The notes: generated from the sequence alone by a model not told the origin. A stretch of DNA of 64,000 bases from Dermatemys mawii (GCA_007922305.1 ML677341.1:65251680-65315679); one strand, 5' to 3'. Counted from the first letter of the stretch, positions 10,472-24,486 are shown. Made by a program: numbers and translations.

Positions 10472-12109
10472 ACAAACCTACCGACCTACCAGGGCTGCAG
10501 ATTTGTCACCACATTTTAAAAAAGGGGGCAAAAATCATGGAGTAGACATAGTAAAAGTCACAATAAATGAGAAGGCTGCATCTCAAGGCATGAGTGCTTG
10601 GATTCCCCTTGAGTCCATGGACCACAGGTTAAAAACAATTGCTTTTAGAGGCCTGATCCTGAAATATTTAAGTTACTTGGTGCAGAACTGGATTCTAGCA
10701 ACAGCTATACTAATCCTCTTTGGGCCCCCAGTAGAAAACGTCTGTGTAAGACACATTTGCTCTGGCTTTTCATGGCGCTAGGATCTAAATCCATATAAAT
10801 CCATTCACTATGAATGTTCATTACCTAATCACAGAACAGAATTTTAAATTTGTGATGCTAGGTAAAACTGTCCTACCATTTTACAGTCCTTAGACAATTT
10901 GCAATGTACATAGTACATACGATTTATGACTTTGTTCTTTAAACCAATACAGCTTCACTTGTTCAACTGCAGCTGACTTTCAGTTTGTATTGATATTATT
11001 GGTGTTTATTTAATATGCCATTGACTTATATGATAAAATACCAGGTGCAGACCCTCAGGAATTTACACATTAAGGGGATAAACAAAAGCCCACTCAACGT
11101 GGTGGGAAAACTCCAACTGACTTTGTTAGGTTTTGGGATAGACTCTTAAGTTTTCTTACAACAATATTACCTATTAGAAAAATGATGATCTGTTTTCAAT
11201 GCTAGTACGTCCTTTTTAACTTCTATTATTCCAATGAACAAGCTCTTGTAAGGAAGTACAAAACAGAAAGCCCATGATTACAAGTTTCTGTTACAGATCA
11301 ATTTATTCATTTCGAAGTTAGTACAATAGATGAGAACAAAAACCTGCAGTGATATTGGTAAACCCTGGGGAGCAAAAGACAGTATTGTTCTGCTTTAATT
11401 ATCCCATCTGCATTTGAGAGTGATTTATTCATTGGGTGTTGATTAAAAAGAATCACTTTCCACCATAATAGTGCATGGTAATGTAATTTGTTGAGAATTG
11501 CCATTTTCCTTGAAGGAAAGAGCTGAAAATCATAATATATCTAAGTATGAACTGCATCTTTACTATTTAATTTCCCCACACATGCTGATACTAGTTCTTA
11601 ACACTGTCAAATATTCAAAATATTCCCTCACAGCAATAATGATAATAGAAGGGTGGGAAGCAAGAACCAAGCAACAAGAGTGTCATAACAAAAAGTTATA
11701 CTTGAAGTGCCAACATTAAATTATTCCTGCAGAGTGAAATTCACCCTTGTGCAGAGGACCAGCACAAGACCTGGGCACTATTTAAAGTTCACTTAAGCCC
11801 TATTTTCAGTAGTGAAGTGGAACTTGTGTAGTTCATAGGACTAGACTGGCCCGTTAGACAGTAGATGAATTTCTCTCAATTTCAAGTGCATGGAAAGATT
11901 TTTTTAAAATGAAAACAAGGAGGACAATTTCAAAACTAAAATACCCACTGTTGCCACAAAAAATTGATTGAAAACAAGAAGTTGCATATTAGCCACAGTG
12001 CTGATGTTGTCTCAAGTCAAAATCCTTGTAGTTTTACCCTAAGTTTCTCTTTCCTTAGGGCAAGATATTCCAAATAGGAGCCTAAAGTTAACACTCCTAA
12101 AAGCCCATA

Positions 12110-12240
12110 TTTCAAAATCTGAATATATGCCTGATTTTCAAAGGTGATGAGCACCCAGCAGTTGCACAAAAACTCAGCCCCCTATTTAGTTGCGTACATA
12201 TATCCTTAGAAGCATCACTTTAGGCACCCATTTTGAAGAT
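12110..12240. repeat. Old interspersed repeat ('gattttcaaaggtgatgagcaccca' family)
   Basis: Contains 'tgattttcaaaggtgatgagc' followed by 'actcagcccc' and 'aggcacccattttgaa', in the order seen in a widespread palindromic repeat. Related pieces occur at 3170-3255 and 18833-18915. The copies are strongly diverged, so the insertions are old. Confidence 0.5.
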
Positions 12241-15200
12241 CTTAGATTTTAATAATTAAAACATAAGTTAGACCAAGTGCCCATTACGTCTTGTTTTTAA
12301 AGTTACCATTATTGAGGCAGACAAACTGAAGATCAGCTGATGAATCGAAAAGGAGATAAGTAGCCTCTCCATTACCACATCCAAAATTAACATTGATTTG
12401 TGATGGAAATGGCAGATGCAGATGGAAATGAATCATGCCTCAGTGCTTACTACTGATGTCCGTGGCAGGAAGGCTAAAGGAAAAGGTGCTTAATGCTGCC
12501 TAAAAACTTAATAGTTGGGCATGTGAAAAGCAGAACCAGAAGCTGGGCAACAGCCTTATATGGTTTCTGATTTTGATAGTATCAGAAAATAGTACCTTGG
12601 CTGAGAAATAAAATTGCACGTCTCACTGTGACTAGCCCTGAATTTACCTTGCAAACATTTAATGGTACAATAGTGAAGAAAATCAGACAGAAGCATGTCT
12701 CAGTGGATTAAGACTGGATATTTTACTGGAAAACAAAAGGGATTATTAGAGGATTCTGCTGGGAAAGAATATTGAAATAACTAATCTTACTGCTGAGTGT
12801 GGGTGTCTAAGTATAAACTAGTAACCAAAAGCACATGGTGAAAGAATACACGAAGTTAATTACATAGACAGAGGGCTTCTTTATAGCATCTTAAAAAAAA
12901 TCATCAAACCACAGTAGGAAATATATCCTCCTTTTCCAAGCTTTTCAGAGGGCATGTTGACATACGGTGTGATACTTCGACAAGTATCGCACATTTCTTC
13001 ATGCAAATTTCAGCGTAAATTCTGAAGGAGCAAGTTCATTGCCATTCATATAAACTTAGTAACACATGGCAAAGAAACAATCATGTGATTTAATGAATAG
13101 TGAATAAAAAATTGCAATATTTCATATATTATCAAAATTATTAACTGTGTTCTAAGTATTTCATCCTAAATTGCAGATATTTCTGGCAGGTAATGCAAAA
13201 CAAAAATGGCTGTTTGATAACTTTTGTGCACTCAAACTCATAAATTCTCAAGGAATTGGCTGAACTAAGCGTTATTGACATATAAAGGTCTTTTAGACGA
13301 AACTAGGAAAAAATTGGTTTAAAAGTAGAGATTAGCCCAAACAATTCCTGTGTTCTGAACATGAGCTTTGTTTGAAATCCAAACATAGATTCAGATCTAA
13401 ATTCTGAATCCTACATACTTAAGCAGTACTCTTTAGAGACATTTGCTAGCTCATTTTTTTATCCCATGAATCAGACAGATACTTACTTCTTTGGAATGCC
13501 CCAAATTGAAAGAACTAAAAAGAAATACACAAAGTATCACACACACACACTTCATTAAACCCACATTCTAAAATTGCTTCCTATCTGGATAGGTGTTTAA
13601 AATATCTTGCCCTGACTCTGGGGACCTGCTGCTAAAGCCTTAGTGATCCAATCAAACCCAGAAATGGCAAGATGCCATGTAAAAATGTAATATCCTACCT
13701 GACAATGCTAAGCAGGAATCACATAACATTTTAACCCTATTTTCACTCACAGTTCTCTTAAGTTTCACCTTTTGGGCTGACATTTTCCATATTTGATCAC
13801 TGCCTGAAGATGAATATTTCTTTGCTTGTTTTAAAGTTTGAATAAAGTCCTTTCCACAGATTTCAGTTTATGGGGGGAAAAACTATAGTTTGTGGCTCTA
13901 GTTAAAACTCACAATCTTGCAGATAAAAATAGAATATTGACTTTTTTTATGTTAGATCCAAGTGAATTAAAGACTAAGGATCCTATGCCAATCCCTTAGA
14001 GGAGAGTGGCACACAATGAGGCAACTGTTGTGCTCCTTCACTAACATGGCTTTGAATTATTAATCCTACCCACCCAGTTGTGAGCAATTTGAACATGTAT
14101 TTAGTGCAGAGGAAGATGCTGTTAGCTCACACAGTGTTTTTTTGTTTTTTTATAAGACCACTAACAAGTAGAGAGGAAATGATTTCCATTAATACCAAAC
14201 TACCATTACTGGAATGTAACAAGTGATTAAATTTAACACAAGTAAGGCAAAAGTGGTCTAGTAGAAAGTGTTCTTTTCCATCATTGCTTAGAAGTATTTT
14301 GGTATAATAGAGGTGCCTATAAACCCTCTCCCCCTCTCATTTCATGGTACAGAATGGGTTCTCTGATTCATGCTGTATACAGGAGTAGGGGTTACACCAT
14401 TTTACTTTCATAGTCACTTCCCCACATGGTAGAGTCCAAATATATACGGTATTCTTTAACACTCATGGTTGACAAGCATGCAGTTGTATAGGATACTGAG
14501 GGTCAGTCAGTGTCCCCAGGGTGGGTCTGATCTGGCTCCTTGCTGAGAGCAAAGTGCTTGTAATCAAAGCTTTCAGGAGGAGGCCTTGTATTATGCTGTG
14601 AAATAATATGAAATCACTGTCTCTCTGTTGAGAATATTCCTCTTTCCTTGCATAGCATGATTAAAAATTATTCTCCTCTTTGAATTTTAATACAATGAAG
14701 CAAGAACTAAATGTCAGAGGAGAGAAAAAAAAATGTTCCACTATTTTTGTAGCATTCTCTTTGCACATCCAACCTATTTCTTTGTAGGAGCAGAGTGTTA
14801 CGCTTCCTGTCTTGGCACAATGTCTAGCTTTGGCACTTTCATTATGTGTATCCAAATTCAACCTGTCATTTCAGTTGGGTGCAATATTCTTAATTTTTCC
14901 TTCTTAAATGTTTGTGCAGTGTTAAGGTTGTTAAACAACGCCTGCCTTCAAGAAAGAAGCTGCACTTAGGCTGTTTTTCAGTTACAGGTGAAGAAATCTC
15001 AGTGTATAGTTTGTAAACAAACTGATGTACTTCCACTGTATTATAACATCATCTTGCTTCACTATAGGCTTAAAGATCAGCATGAGAACAGGATTTTTAC
15101 AAGTCACAGATAAATTAATTCAGTGTCTTTAAACATATCTCCCATTATGATTGTTAATCAAAACAACTATTGGTAGATTGAGTAGTACACTTTAATATTG

Positions 15201-15978
15201 TGTTAAAGGATATACTAATTTTCCTTTCAAATAAAGTAAAACCCATCATATATGTCTGTGTCTTTGCCAGTGTTAATTACTAGGTATTTATGAAACCACC
15301 TCCACAGAAAAAAGGCCAATGAGCAACAAGGTGATTATTAATTCACACCTGCATCATTACTAAGTCTAGCTTCTGCAGCATACCTTGTTTGAACTCTCAT
15401 TCACTCTGATTACTTCAAGCGCTCCCAAGGAATCATTTCTTTGTAGTCATTATTAGTCACTGAAATTAAAATTCACTCCAAGTTATTGCTGAGTGTTCAG
15501 AAGAAAAGAATCCCACAGCAACTGGGATTAATTCAGACTGTAGGTGTTCGGTCTTTTGCCATATTGTACATGTAAAAGAGCTTTTGTAACCAAGAGCTTC
15601 ACAAGATGGCTTTTTTCCAGGCATGATTTTGAATTAGGTAACATCAACAGTCAGAGCATCAAAGCAAGCCACTGCCAATCATAGCATGAATGGGCCTGTA
15701 AATACACTCCCAATGTATTGAAGAAGAATTCTGGAACTTAATGTCTAAAAAATGGCCAGAAGGTAAAAGGATCAAGGACTGAGTAGGAACTGGAAAGATG
15801 GAGAGAAAAGTGCATGCAGTGTATAAAATGCATGATCATCAACTCAATGCAGACAATCTATATATTATTTTCTGGCACAAGTCCCTGAATTTACTGTGTT
15901 TACAGCTACTGTAAATCATCTGAGCCATCTCTAATGCTGTACATCAGTAGATATCATCAATCCCATTGGATATAGTAT

Positions 15979-16660
15979 ACAGTAACTCCTCGCTTAACAT
16001 TGCAATTATGTTCTTGAAAAATGTGACTTTAAGCGAAATGATGTTCAGCAAATTCAATTTCCCCATAAGAATTAATGTAAAGGGGGTGGGGGGTTAGGTT
16101 CCACGGAATTTTTTTTTGCCAGATGAAATACAGTATATTACATATATTGTCACAGTATATTACATACACTGTATACGTTTTAAATAATGTTAAACAATTA
16201 AATACTGTACTCAGCAATGATGATTGTGAAGCTTGGTTGAGGTGGTGGAGTTGGGGGATGAATCGTCCAGCTGTTCCTCTTGCTGCTGTTTTCAAAATGC
16301 TGGGGGGTGCTCAACCCCCAGCTCTTCCCCAGGCACTCCCCCACTCCACGCCTTCCCCCAAGGCCTCAACCCCACCCCGCCTCTTCCTGCTCCTTCTTCT
16401 CCCCCTTTGCCCCCCGACTCCTGAATGATGCAAAACAGCTGATTGCTGTGGGTTGGAGGTGCACAGTCTCCACTCTCCCTCCCTGTGCCTTCCATCCACA
16501 GCAATCAGCTGTTTTGTGGCATTCAGGAGGCTCTGGGAAAGGAAAGGGGAGTCTGCATCCCACGACTTTGCTCCTCCCCCACCCCAGCCCTTGAGTGCTG
16601 CAGAATAGATGATTGCTGCAAGAGGGACGCTCAGGGAAGATGGGAGGAGTTGCTGATCTG
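15979..16660 (+). mobile_element. DNA-transposon-like repeat with 'cagtaactcctcgcttaa' end
   Basis: The start 'tacagtaactcctcgcttaac...ttccccataagaattaatgtaaa' is a repeat end I recognise from turtle genomic DNA. The GC-rich interior has three degenerate copies of a unit with 'aatgatgcaaaacagctgattgctg' (16425-16450, an inverted version near 16500-16525, and 16595-16620). No matching inverted end is visible downstream, so this copy seems truncated. The overlapping GC-rich open frames here are composition artefacts. Confidence 0.55.
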
Positions 16661-19600
16661 CAAGGCTGCCACCCTTAGGATTTATGGGGCCCTACGCAGT
16701 AGTATTAAACTGGTGCCCCAATGCCTGATGGCAGCCTGGGCTTCCAGCCTGGGTCGGGGGAGGAGGAGAGGGATGAGGCAGCAAAGGATATTGAGCAGCC
16801 TGACCCACCTCACAACAGTGGAGTGTCACAGTTCCCTGCAGAGAACTCCGTTCCCTCTCCCTCACACAGAATGAGGCTCTGTGAATATGGCCCTGCCTAA
16901 GGAGACTGCAACATGTGCTGGGTGTGCAGGAGCTGACTCCACTCTTACTTGCTGTCATGGGTGGTGGGTGAAGCTGCCATTAGGGAGACTAGCTCCCTAG
17001 ACCACCTCTTCTGCCTGTGTCCCCGCCCATATTCCACCTCTGCTCTGTCCCAGGCCCCGCCCCCCAGGCTGCCCAGGCCACACCCTCTCCCCACTGTCTC
17101 CCTCCTCTCTTCCCTCCACCACCCTGCTCACCCCCTTCCAGCCAAATCCCTGAACCCAAATGAAGCAAATGACATTAGAAAGAAATTGCAGAAGAGTGGG
17201 TTTGTTTTTTTTTCAAAAGAAAATGGAGCATGTTTTCCACTGCATACCAGATGGTGAAGACTGGACATGCAGAAGGTACCTAATTAAAAGCAATAAACTT
17301 GGGAATAAAAAATGTCAGTCACAGGTATTTTGATATACCCTGAAGTTTGTCAGAGATTTATTTGCAAAAACTGTGTGGTAAGGGCAAGTAAAGATATGGA
17401 AACTTGTTTGTCCAGCCAGCTGGAAGGAAAGGGGTGTTGTCCCTTTAAGGGCTCTCTTCAATATGGGGGTGAAGGGACAAAGGAATAGACAGAAAGGACA
17501 GAAAGACTTTGGAAGCAAGTCTTTTGTACTATGGTCATTAAAATGTGTATTTTAGATAAGGGTGATCTTTTGAAGGATTTATTTAAAAAAACTATATGTC
17601 TGAAGATCCAAGCATTTAAGACTAAAGATGAACACTCATATTTTGCATCTAAAAATCTACGGAAGGATTTTTTTGAGATATGATTTTATAATCTTCAGCA
17701 AGACACTAATGAAATATTTTAGAGCAAATTTTAAACTAAGGTCCTGTAGACTAACATGTTCTGAGTAAATATTACAGTAGTCCAAAACTATTTTTGTCAG
17801 TAAATTCAGAAACTGACAGTATATACCTGGGGTTGGCAAATGCCTGTTAAATGGCTTCATTGCCACTTGAATGGCTCTTTAACAGTTTCACTGTTGTGCT
17901 AATAGGTCTAGCAGGCTGGAAGGCTTTTCCACTTTTAAGTTACTAGATCTCCTCCAGAGGAAGACTCACCAGGCTGCAGCAGCCAGCTATGGGAGCCTGC
18001 AGGAAGGGTGAGAACAGGAATAGGAAGAGGGGGCGGGAGGGACATTAAGACCCAGGGTTGCCCCAAATTTTCAGATGCCTACACAGCTGCATATGCTGCT
18101 TATGCCTAAGGAGGGCCCTGGCTACTGGCAGGTGGGAGGCATGGGGTGGGTGCATGATGGAGGAGAGCTGATACAGGAGCTGCCAGCCCACACTGGTTCC
18201 AAGACCCCACGGCCAAACAACAGTATAAGCAAACATTGCACAACTTTAAAGGAGTATGTTCTCTAATAGGTCAGTGATGTAACAATGAAACAACATTAAC
18301 CAGGGTGACATTAAGTAAAAAGTTACTGTAACTTATTGTCATGCAATGCTGAAAGGAATCCAACTTCTTAAGGACTGAATCTGTAAGATGGTCAATGCCT
18401 CCCCACAGATGTCAAAGTCAATGGGAGCAGCAGGTGCTCTGGGCACCTCCCAAGAGGCCTATGGCAGCAAAGCCAACAAATGCTGTTTGTTACCCAGTGT
18501 TTTGAAGGGGGAGGATTGGCTTTTTGCCCCAGCCTATTAGTATGCGCTGCTTTCTTCACCTGGAGTGAAGCACAGTAAGAAAGCAATCGCCCAGCCAGGG
18601 CTATCCAAAACATCAACTTCATGTCAGCGTTTTTAGAAAAGGGGCTAGGATTAGTGAGATTGAGGGAGGAACAGTGGTCATGTCTCTTTTTCCAATCAAA
18701 CCCCACGTAATTGTGGAATCTACTGCAAGCAAACAATGTGCTAGATGCTTGGCAGCCATACAAGTACTCATAATCCCTATCCCATTTGCTTAACATGTGC
18801 TTAAAACATTACTAGTGATTTTGGAGGTCTCCATTTTTGGGTGCCCAACTTGCACTATCTAATTTTCAGCAAGGGCTGAGCACCCACACTCTGGAAAGCA
18901 GACCTCTTTAAGGCCCCTTGAGTTAGGGACCCAAAATGACTAGTCACTCGGGAAAAATGTACGCCAAAATAACCAAAACTTGCCCTATATCACCCTTATT
19001 GCCCCACACACAGACACACACATACCCCCAAGCACAAATTGGTAAGAAGTTTCTGTTTACAAAGGAAATTATTTTCATGGAATGTATTTTAGATAAAAGG
19101 TGGGGGGGGGAGTTAATGAAAACCAGAGGGGTGTTCAATTATAGCACTATTTCAATTTCCTAGAAAACAGGACCTGTTCATTTTAGTGTATTCATATGTG
19201 CAATGGTGCCAGCTCTTTTCACATCTCCATTGCCATTCAATTCTTTAATCTGAGTAGCAACATCTTCTTTTCTCCCAGTCTTTCCTTTTCACTGTTTATC
19301 TTGTTATCCACCCTTGCTCAGTTATGCTACCTCCCCCCCACTCCACTCTTCTGTTCTTACTATTCCCTTTGCCCATCACATTCTCACCTCTCTGCATCCA
19401 TTGCTCTCACCTGTACTTTATTATATTGCCATGGCCTATCCCCATCTCTTACACATAAAACATAGCACTCACTCAGTATTTAATACCCATTAATGTCAAC
19501 ATCTCCAGACTCTCATGAGGTAGGTAAGTATACATTATCCACAGTGGATCAGTGAGGAAAGGTGGTCAGAATGGTTATGGGATTTGTCTAAATCCACAAA

Positions 19601-22139
19601 GTCAGGGCCAGAGTCTAGATAAGAATGCTGAAGGCCCTGGCTCTCATTCACATTTAGTCTAGTAGACCATGCTGCTTCTCGTGAGTTGTGCTTGTTTGTG
19701 GCCAGTAGCCAATTACCCAGTCAGCAAAGTAGCTGGATTAGCTTCAGGCAGCTGAAAAGTGACTAAGAGGTAGCTCATAGCAGCTACAGCATCATCAGTG
19801 GCAGCCTGATTCAAAAAGTCAGGCTGGTTTCAGGCCCCCTCTCCTAAACAAAAATCGAGGGGCTGATAGACATGGGTCTGAGTCACACAAAACCAGGCTA
19901 AGTAGCTACAAAAGGAATGGGAGGAAAAACGTAGCTTTTAGAAAAAGACACCATATAATGTTTTATACCTGTAGTGTTTGAGTTCTATAAAACCACAATT
20001 TTTCAAGGCTATCACCAAAAAAAGAGAAAGGTCATAGACACTTTTATTTAATGAAAAAGGAGATTAGTCTTGATCTTTGTTTAGCCTCAAAAATCTCGGT
20101 TCCAACCATCATGGATTTTATTGGCATCAAAGATTGTTTCTACCCTTTGAACCAGATCCAGCTGATGTAAAACATCCTAGCTCCACTGAAGTCAGTTTAC
20201 CCCAGCTGAGAATCTGATCCTTTACCTATGGAAGCAATATCTCCTGAGATCCAAACTAAAGCAGATTTGATTTAACAGTTGACTTAGTTAACCAGAAAAT
20301 ATTTTAAATTGCAGTATACCCTGCACATAATCTAAAAGTCTGCTCTACAGTGAAGACTGTCCTGCTATGTATAAAAATAATAAACACACACTGCACCATT
20401 TTTTTAACTGACAATGCAGTGTATGCAAATATGAATGTCAGTAAATTTGATAAGAAATATATTCACCCTTAACATATGTGAATTCACAGGCTGTGTTTGA
20501 AAATGATAGTTTTGCCACCTTCTGAAGTTGATTTTTCACTTTAAAAAGTTCTGCTGTGATACATAAAGTATAAATAGGTCATAATAATGCCTAGAGACTA
20601 ACCTTGACAGTCACTGCAACCTTGAGAGATAGAAGCATACCACTATATCTTTTGTAAATGGGCACTTATATTTCTACTGACCTAACTAAGAGGATCACTT
20701 ATCATGGGGTTTCCTCATTTGGAAATTTGGCAAGGTAATTAAAATACAATTTGCCTTTATAGTAATTTAGCTGAAAAGACAAACTTGCACAGTTTAGGAC
20801 ATTCCCTGGTTGGTAGGGGACAGTCCTTTGAATTGCTGAGAACCCTCTGTGAAGAGAAGATCATCCTCAATTCCCATTGGCTTTTGGTAGCTTGCCCAGA
20901 CTAGGTCCTTTGCAACTCAAAGAACATGAAAGATTGTAAGCTGAGGCAAAATACGAGTAACCACCAAGTAAATTCCATTTTTTAAAATTCTATTTTTGAT
21001 TATGCTCCCGTTACAAACAGAGAAAAGAAATTGAAACTATAATGATGTATCAGAACACTACAATAGTTAACACACAATGAAGTACAATATATTGGAGATT
21101 CTTTAGAAAGTTAGATTTAAGAGAATCTTATTACTAGATTTCAAAGTATCTTAACTATGAGAAGATTCTCACCTAATAAGCTACTGGCATCGCATAAATA
21201 ATGAAATACTGAACTTCCACAGGAACTTAGTTAGCATTTAAAAAAATGTGACAGGTTAGATGGATGAATTCAAGATTTCTATTTAAATAGCTGCTGATAG
21301 GTATCCTCAGATTCTCAAAGCTATTAGGTGGAAATATTAGATTTGCTGACTTTCTACTCCTCCTCCAGATTGACTGAAAAGGCGATCTTGGACATGTAGC
21401 TACCAGGGGCTAGTCTGTAGTCTGGCACACACCCCTTCATAGAGGCATATGGGGAATAAGATTCCCCTTTAGACTCTTGCACAAACCTACTTAGTCCTTG
21501 AATCTTGGTGCACTGGCTTAAGGAGATGCTGCATCTCAAATATTCTAATCACCCCATCAGCTAGCCAGGGAGTGGCTGGAGAGGGATGAGAAGTGAGCAA
21601 AACCTTGACTCTACCCATCCAACATACTAGCCAGCACTGCTGAGATGGTGGGGATGGAATAATTTGTAGTAATGGACTGGCAGCAAAGGGAGGATGGTGT
21701 TCTGTGGGATCATAACAGTGCACAACAGAACTCTGGGCCGATTGTACAATAACACCTCACACATGTTTTTAATATCCTGTCTCTCTAAAATGAAGCGTTA
21801 ATAGCTATCCTACAAAAGATTAAAATTAGCTACTGACTGGTGAGGCCCTGCAGAAAATCTGAGATGACGCTCCATGCCTATAGGTTAGAGAGCTCCAGCA
21901 AGAGGTTTTTGGGAGATACAGGATACATTTAGAAAAAGAGAGAATGAGGAATTAAAAACTCACCCTCTTTTCCTGTCCAGAGAGCTCAGACAAAACTGTA
22001 CTGCTACACTAGAAGACATATGAGATTTCAGGCAAGAACCTGGCCTTCACTGTGGTCCTTTTGTACTGCCAGAGCAGCACAAAGGGGCCATGAAGCTACC
22101 CTAAAGTGATACAGGGGAATTCTCTTAGATACTCTATGC
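16661..22139. other. Mixed noncoding stretch with repeat fragments, no gene
   Basis: 16661-17150 is GC-rich and repeat-like ('aggatttatggggccctacgcagtag...aaactggtgcccc') without a recognisable family. 17900-18240 has another GC-rich, repeat-like block ('gttgccccaaattttcagatgcctacacagctgcatatg'). An old repeat piece lies at 18833-18915 and a MIR at 19505-19680. 19960-22139 shows nothing I can name apart from an old 'gatccagctgatgtaaa...agctccactgaagtcag' repeat at 20140-20222. Confidence 0.5.
19505..19680 (+). repeat. MIR-type SINE (old)
   Basis: The segment follows MIR order: 'tgaggtaggtaagta', then 'gggatttgtctaaatccacaaagtcagggccagag', then 'ctggctctcattcacatttagtctagtagaccatgctgcttctc'. 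MIR/CORE-SINE copies are ancient amniote repeats, and the divergence here fits that age. Confidence 0.75.
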
Positions 22140-23047
22140 CAGTGGTTTTCAAACTTTTTTTTTTCTGGGGACCTAGTTGAAGAAAATTGTTGATGCCCTT
22201 GACCCTACAGAGCTGGAGATGAGGGGTTTGGCGTGTGAGAGGGGCTCAGGGCTGGTGCAGAGAGTTGGGGGTAAGGGCTGTGGGGTTGGTCCAAGAACGA
22301 GGCGTTCAGGAAGTGGGAGGAGGCTCTGGACTTGGGCAGGGGGTTAGGGTGCAAGAGGGGGGTCAGGGCTCTGGGTGCAGGTGGGGCTCCAGGTTTGTCG
22401 GGGGGACTCAGGGTTGGGGGCAGGAGGGTTGGATATGGGAGGCGGTCAAGGCTCTGGGCTAGGAGTGCAGGCTCTAGGGTGGGGCTGGGGATGAGGGGTT
22501 TGGGGTGCAGGAAGGGATTCTGGACTTGGGGGGGTCAAGGCTGGGGCAGAGGATTGGGGAGTGGGGTTGGGGGTGTGAACTTTCCTCTGGTGGCTCCTAG
22601 TCAGCAGTGCAACAGGGGTACAGAGTCAGGTTTCCCACCTCTCCTGGCACCGCGGACTGCATGGTTCCCCCGAAGCAGCCGGCAGCAGGTCTGGCTCCTA
22701 GGCAGAGGGGTGTAAGTGGCTCCACGTGGCTCTTGCCTGCGGGAACTTCCACTGCCAGCTCCCATTGGCTAAGTGTGGAGCTGGTGCTCAGGCAGCATGA
22801 GCAGGCTCGTGACCCCCCTGCCTAGTAGCCAGACCCACTGCTAGCCACTTCCAGGGCACAGTGCAGTGTCGGAACAGGTTGAGACTAGCCCACCTTAGCT
22901 GGGCAGCACCGCCTATGGGACTTTAACAGTGCAGTCGGCAATGCTGATCAGAGCCGCTAGGATCTCTGGGTGCTGATTAAGGCGACCCAGTGCCTTACGT
23001 GCCACAACCCTGTACTGGGTCATGACCCAAACTTTGAAAAATCACTG
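22140..23047. mobile_element. Non-autonomous hAT DNA transposon, 908 bp
   Basis: The left end is CAGTGGTTTTCAAACTTTTT and the right end, read inward, is CAGTGATTTTTCAAAGTTT. The flanks are ctctatgc (22132-22139) and ttctatgc (23048-23055), an 8-bp TSD with one mismatch. The interior is very G-rich on the plus strand with degenerate repeats of 'ctcagggctgggg'-like words (22235-22580). It encodes no transposase, so its movement must have depended on an autonomous hAT. The open frames across the G-rich part are low-complexity artefacts. Confidence 0.88.
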
Positions 23048-23535
23048 TTCTATGCCACGCCACATCACCATGTAAAGGGAATGCCAAGGACAGGATAGAG
23101 GTAGGAAGGGTTTGACCTGACTACACTGCTGAATTGAAGGGAGACTATATGGTCGGGCCAATAATACGAGAGCAATCCATACACCTGCAGGGAGATCCAG
23201 AATCGCAGTAAACGATAAGAAGCTGTATGTTGAGATGAGAATTTAGGTAGTTAGCCCAGCTGAACCAAAATTATGAAAACTTTGATCAGGTGTCACTCCT
23301 ATACCTTCCTTATATCCCAGGTAGCATTCAGTGAACTGCACCTGCCACAATCAGTCAGCAGAACGTTAGTAGCTTTATGTAGGAGGCTAACACTCTATTG
23401 CAATGTGACCTGACCATTGTGTGAACATTATCAATTAGAGTCCAGTTCTAGAGGCCTCTAGGAGTATAATCATAAGCTCTAAACATGGCTCGGGACGAAG
23501 TCGCTTTGGCGTAGGCTTGTCATGATTATCAGAGT

Positions 23536-24110
23536 TCAAATTCATAGATTCTAAGGCGAGAAGGGACTGTGATCATCTGGTCAGACCCCCAAAACAGGCC
23601 TTAGTTTTAATACTTCCCTGAATTAAATTAATTCCCATTATAATTAGAGCATCTCTCTTTTAGAAAGAACCAGTCAGATTTTAAAATTTCCAGTAATAGA
23701 GAAGCCACCACAGCTCTTGGTGAGGTGTTCCAAGAGTTAATTACACTCACTGTTAAAAGTCTGTGTATATTTCTAGTCTGACTTTGTCTCACTTCAAACT
23801 TCCAACCATTGGATCTTGTTCTTTTTTTTGGCCACAGTTTCATATAGAGAATTCATATTTGGCTGATTTTTCACCATGACCCTGAAGTCTTTTTCAGAGT
23901 AACTGCTTTCCAGGACAGAGTGCCCCATCATGTAAGTATGACCTACATTTTTTGTTCCTAGAGATGTATAACTTTAAATTTGTCTGTATTAAAATGTATA
24001 TTGTTTGCACGTATCCAGCTTCCCAAATGATCCAGAGTGCTCTAGATCAACAACCTCTCCTCTTCATTATCATCACTCCAATTTGGGGGTCATCTGCCAA
24101 CTTGATCAGT
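23536..24110 (-). mobile_element. CR1 LINE fragment, minus strand
   Basis: It starts at the LINE's 3' end ('attcatagattctaaggcgagaagggactgtgatcatctggtcagacc') and runs back through the 3' UTR and the coding end. On the minus strand this gives 'NGWKFEVRQSQTRNI' and 'VINSWNTSPRAVV', the usual last part of CR1 ORF2. It continues to about 24110 with an internal shortening near 23835. It is the same subfamily as 24487-25060. Stops make it non-functional. Confidence 0.85.
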
Positions 24111-24237
24111 AATAAATAAAAAAGTCAGATCAGGCACCCTGGTGGTAGGTACTACCCAAACACATTATAAGCTCTTCAACTCAGACATGTAATCCAAATA
24201 AACTAGATAGACCAAAGGTGTGAGGGGAAATAGATGT

Positions 24238-24336
24238 ACAGAAATGTAAAGTGACTTGCCTAAGGTCACATATCAGGTCAGGGGCAGACTTCCTGACTCT
24301 CAGGCCAGTGCCATAAAACCACACTGCCTTTGCCAA
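24238..24336 (+). repeat. MIR-type SINE
   Basis: Contains the MIR core order 'aaagtgacttgcctaaggtcacatatcaggtcaggggcagact', 'cctgactctcaggccagtgc', 'aaccacactgcct'. It is placed between two minus-strand CR1 fragments. Confidence 0.8.
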
Positions 24337-24486
24337 TGGCTCAGACTTCATTGTGTAGCAGTGTGCTGTAAGCACTATGCAACATGACTCCTTATGCTTG
24401 TCACATGCAGTTGCAGCTAACAAGAAGAATAGTCAGTTTTCATAAACATTGGGGGAAAAAATCTGCACAAAATGAAGTTGTTCCTT

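Larger units (their letters stand above)
9893..15978. other. Long unrecognised noncoding stretch
   Basis: No gene is supported across these 6 kb, which are AT-rich, have short open frames only and contain no motif I recognise. Exceptions are a small repeat at 10393-10471 and an old repeat at 12110-12240 ('cctgattttcaaaggtgatgagcaccca'). A short CA run lies at about 13541-13552. 15280-15490 has a mixed-composition, low-repeat look that could be a conserved noncoding element, but I cannot test conservation. Confidence 0.5.

Noticed and set aside
10341..10781. 146-codon open frame on the plus strand
   Set aside because: It runs through an old interspersed repeat (10393-10471) and has no domain, no splice context and no compositional sign of coding.
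16123..17257. Cluster of overlapping open frames on both strands
   Set aside because: GC-rich, proline/serine-rich translations in several frames at once indicate composition rather than coding; the sequence is repeat-derived.
18392..18796. 134-codon open frame on the minus strand
   Set aside because: No recognisable motif, and part of the region has repeat-like wording. Such lengths are expected by chance in 64 kb.
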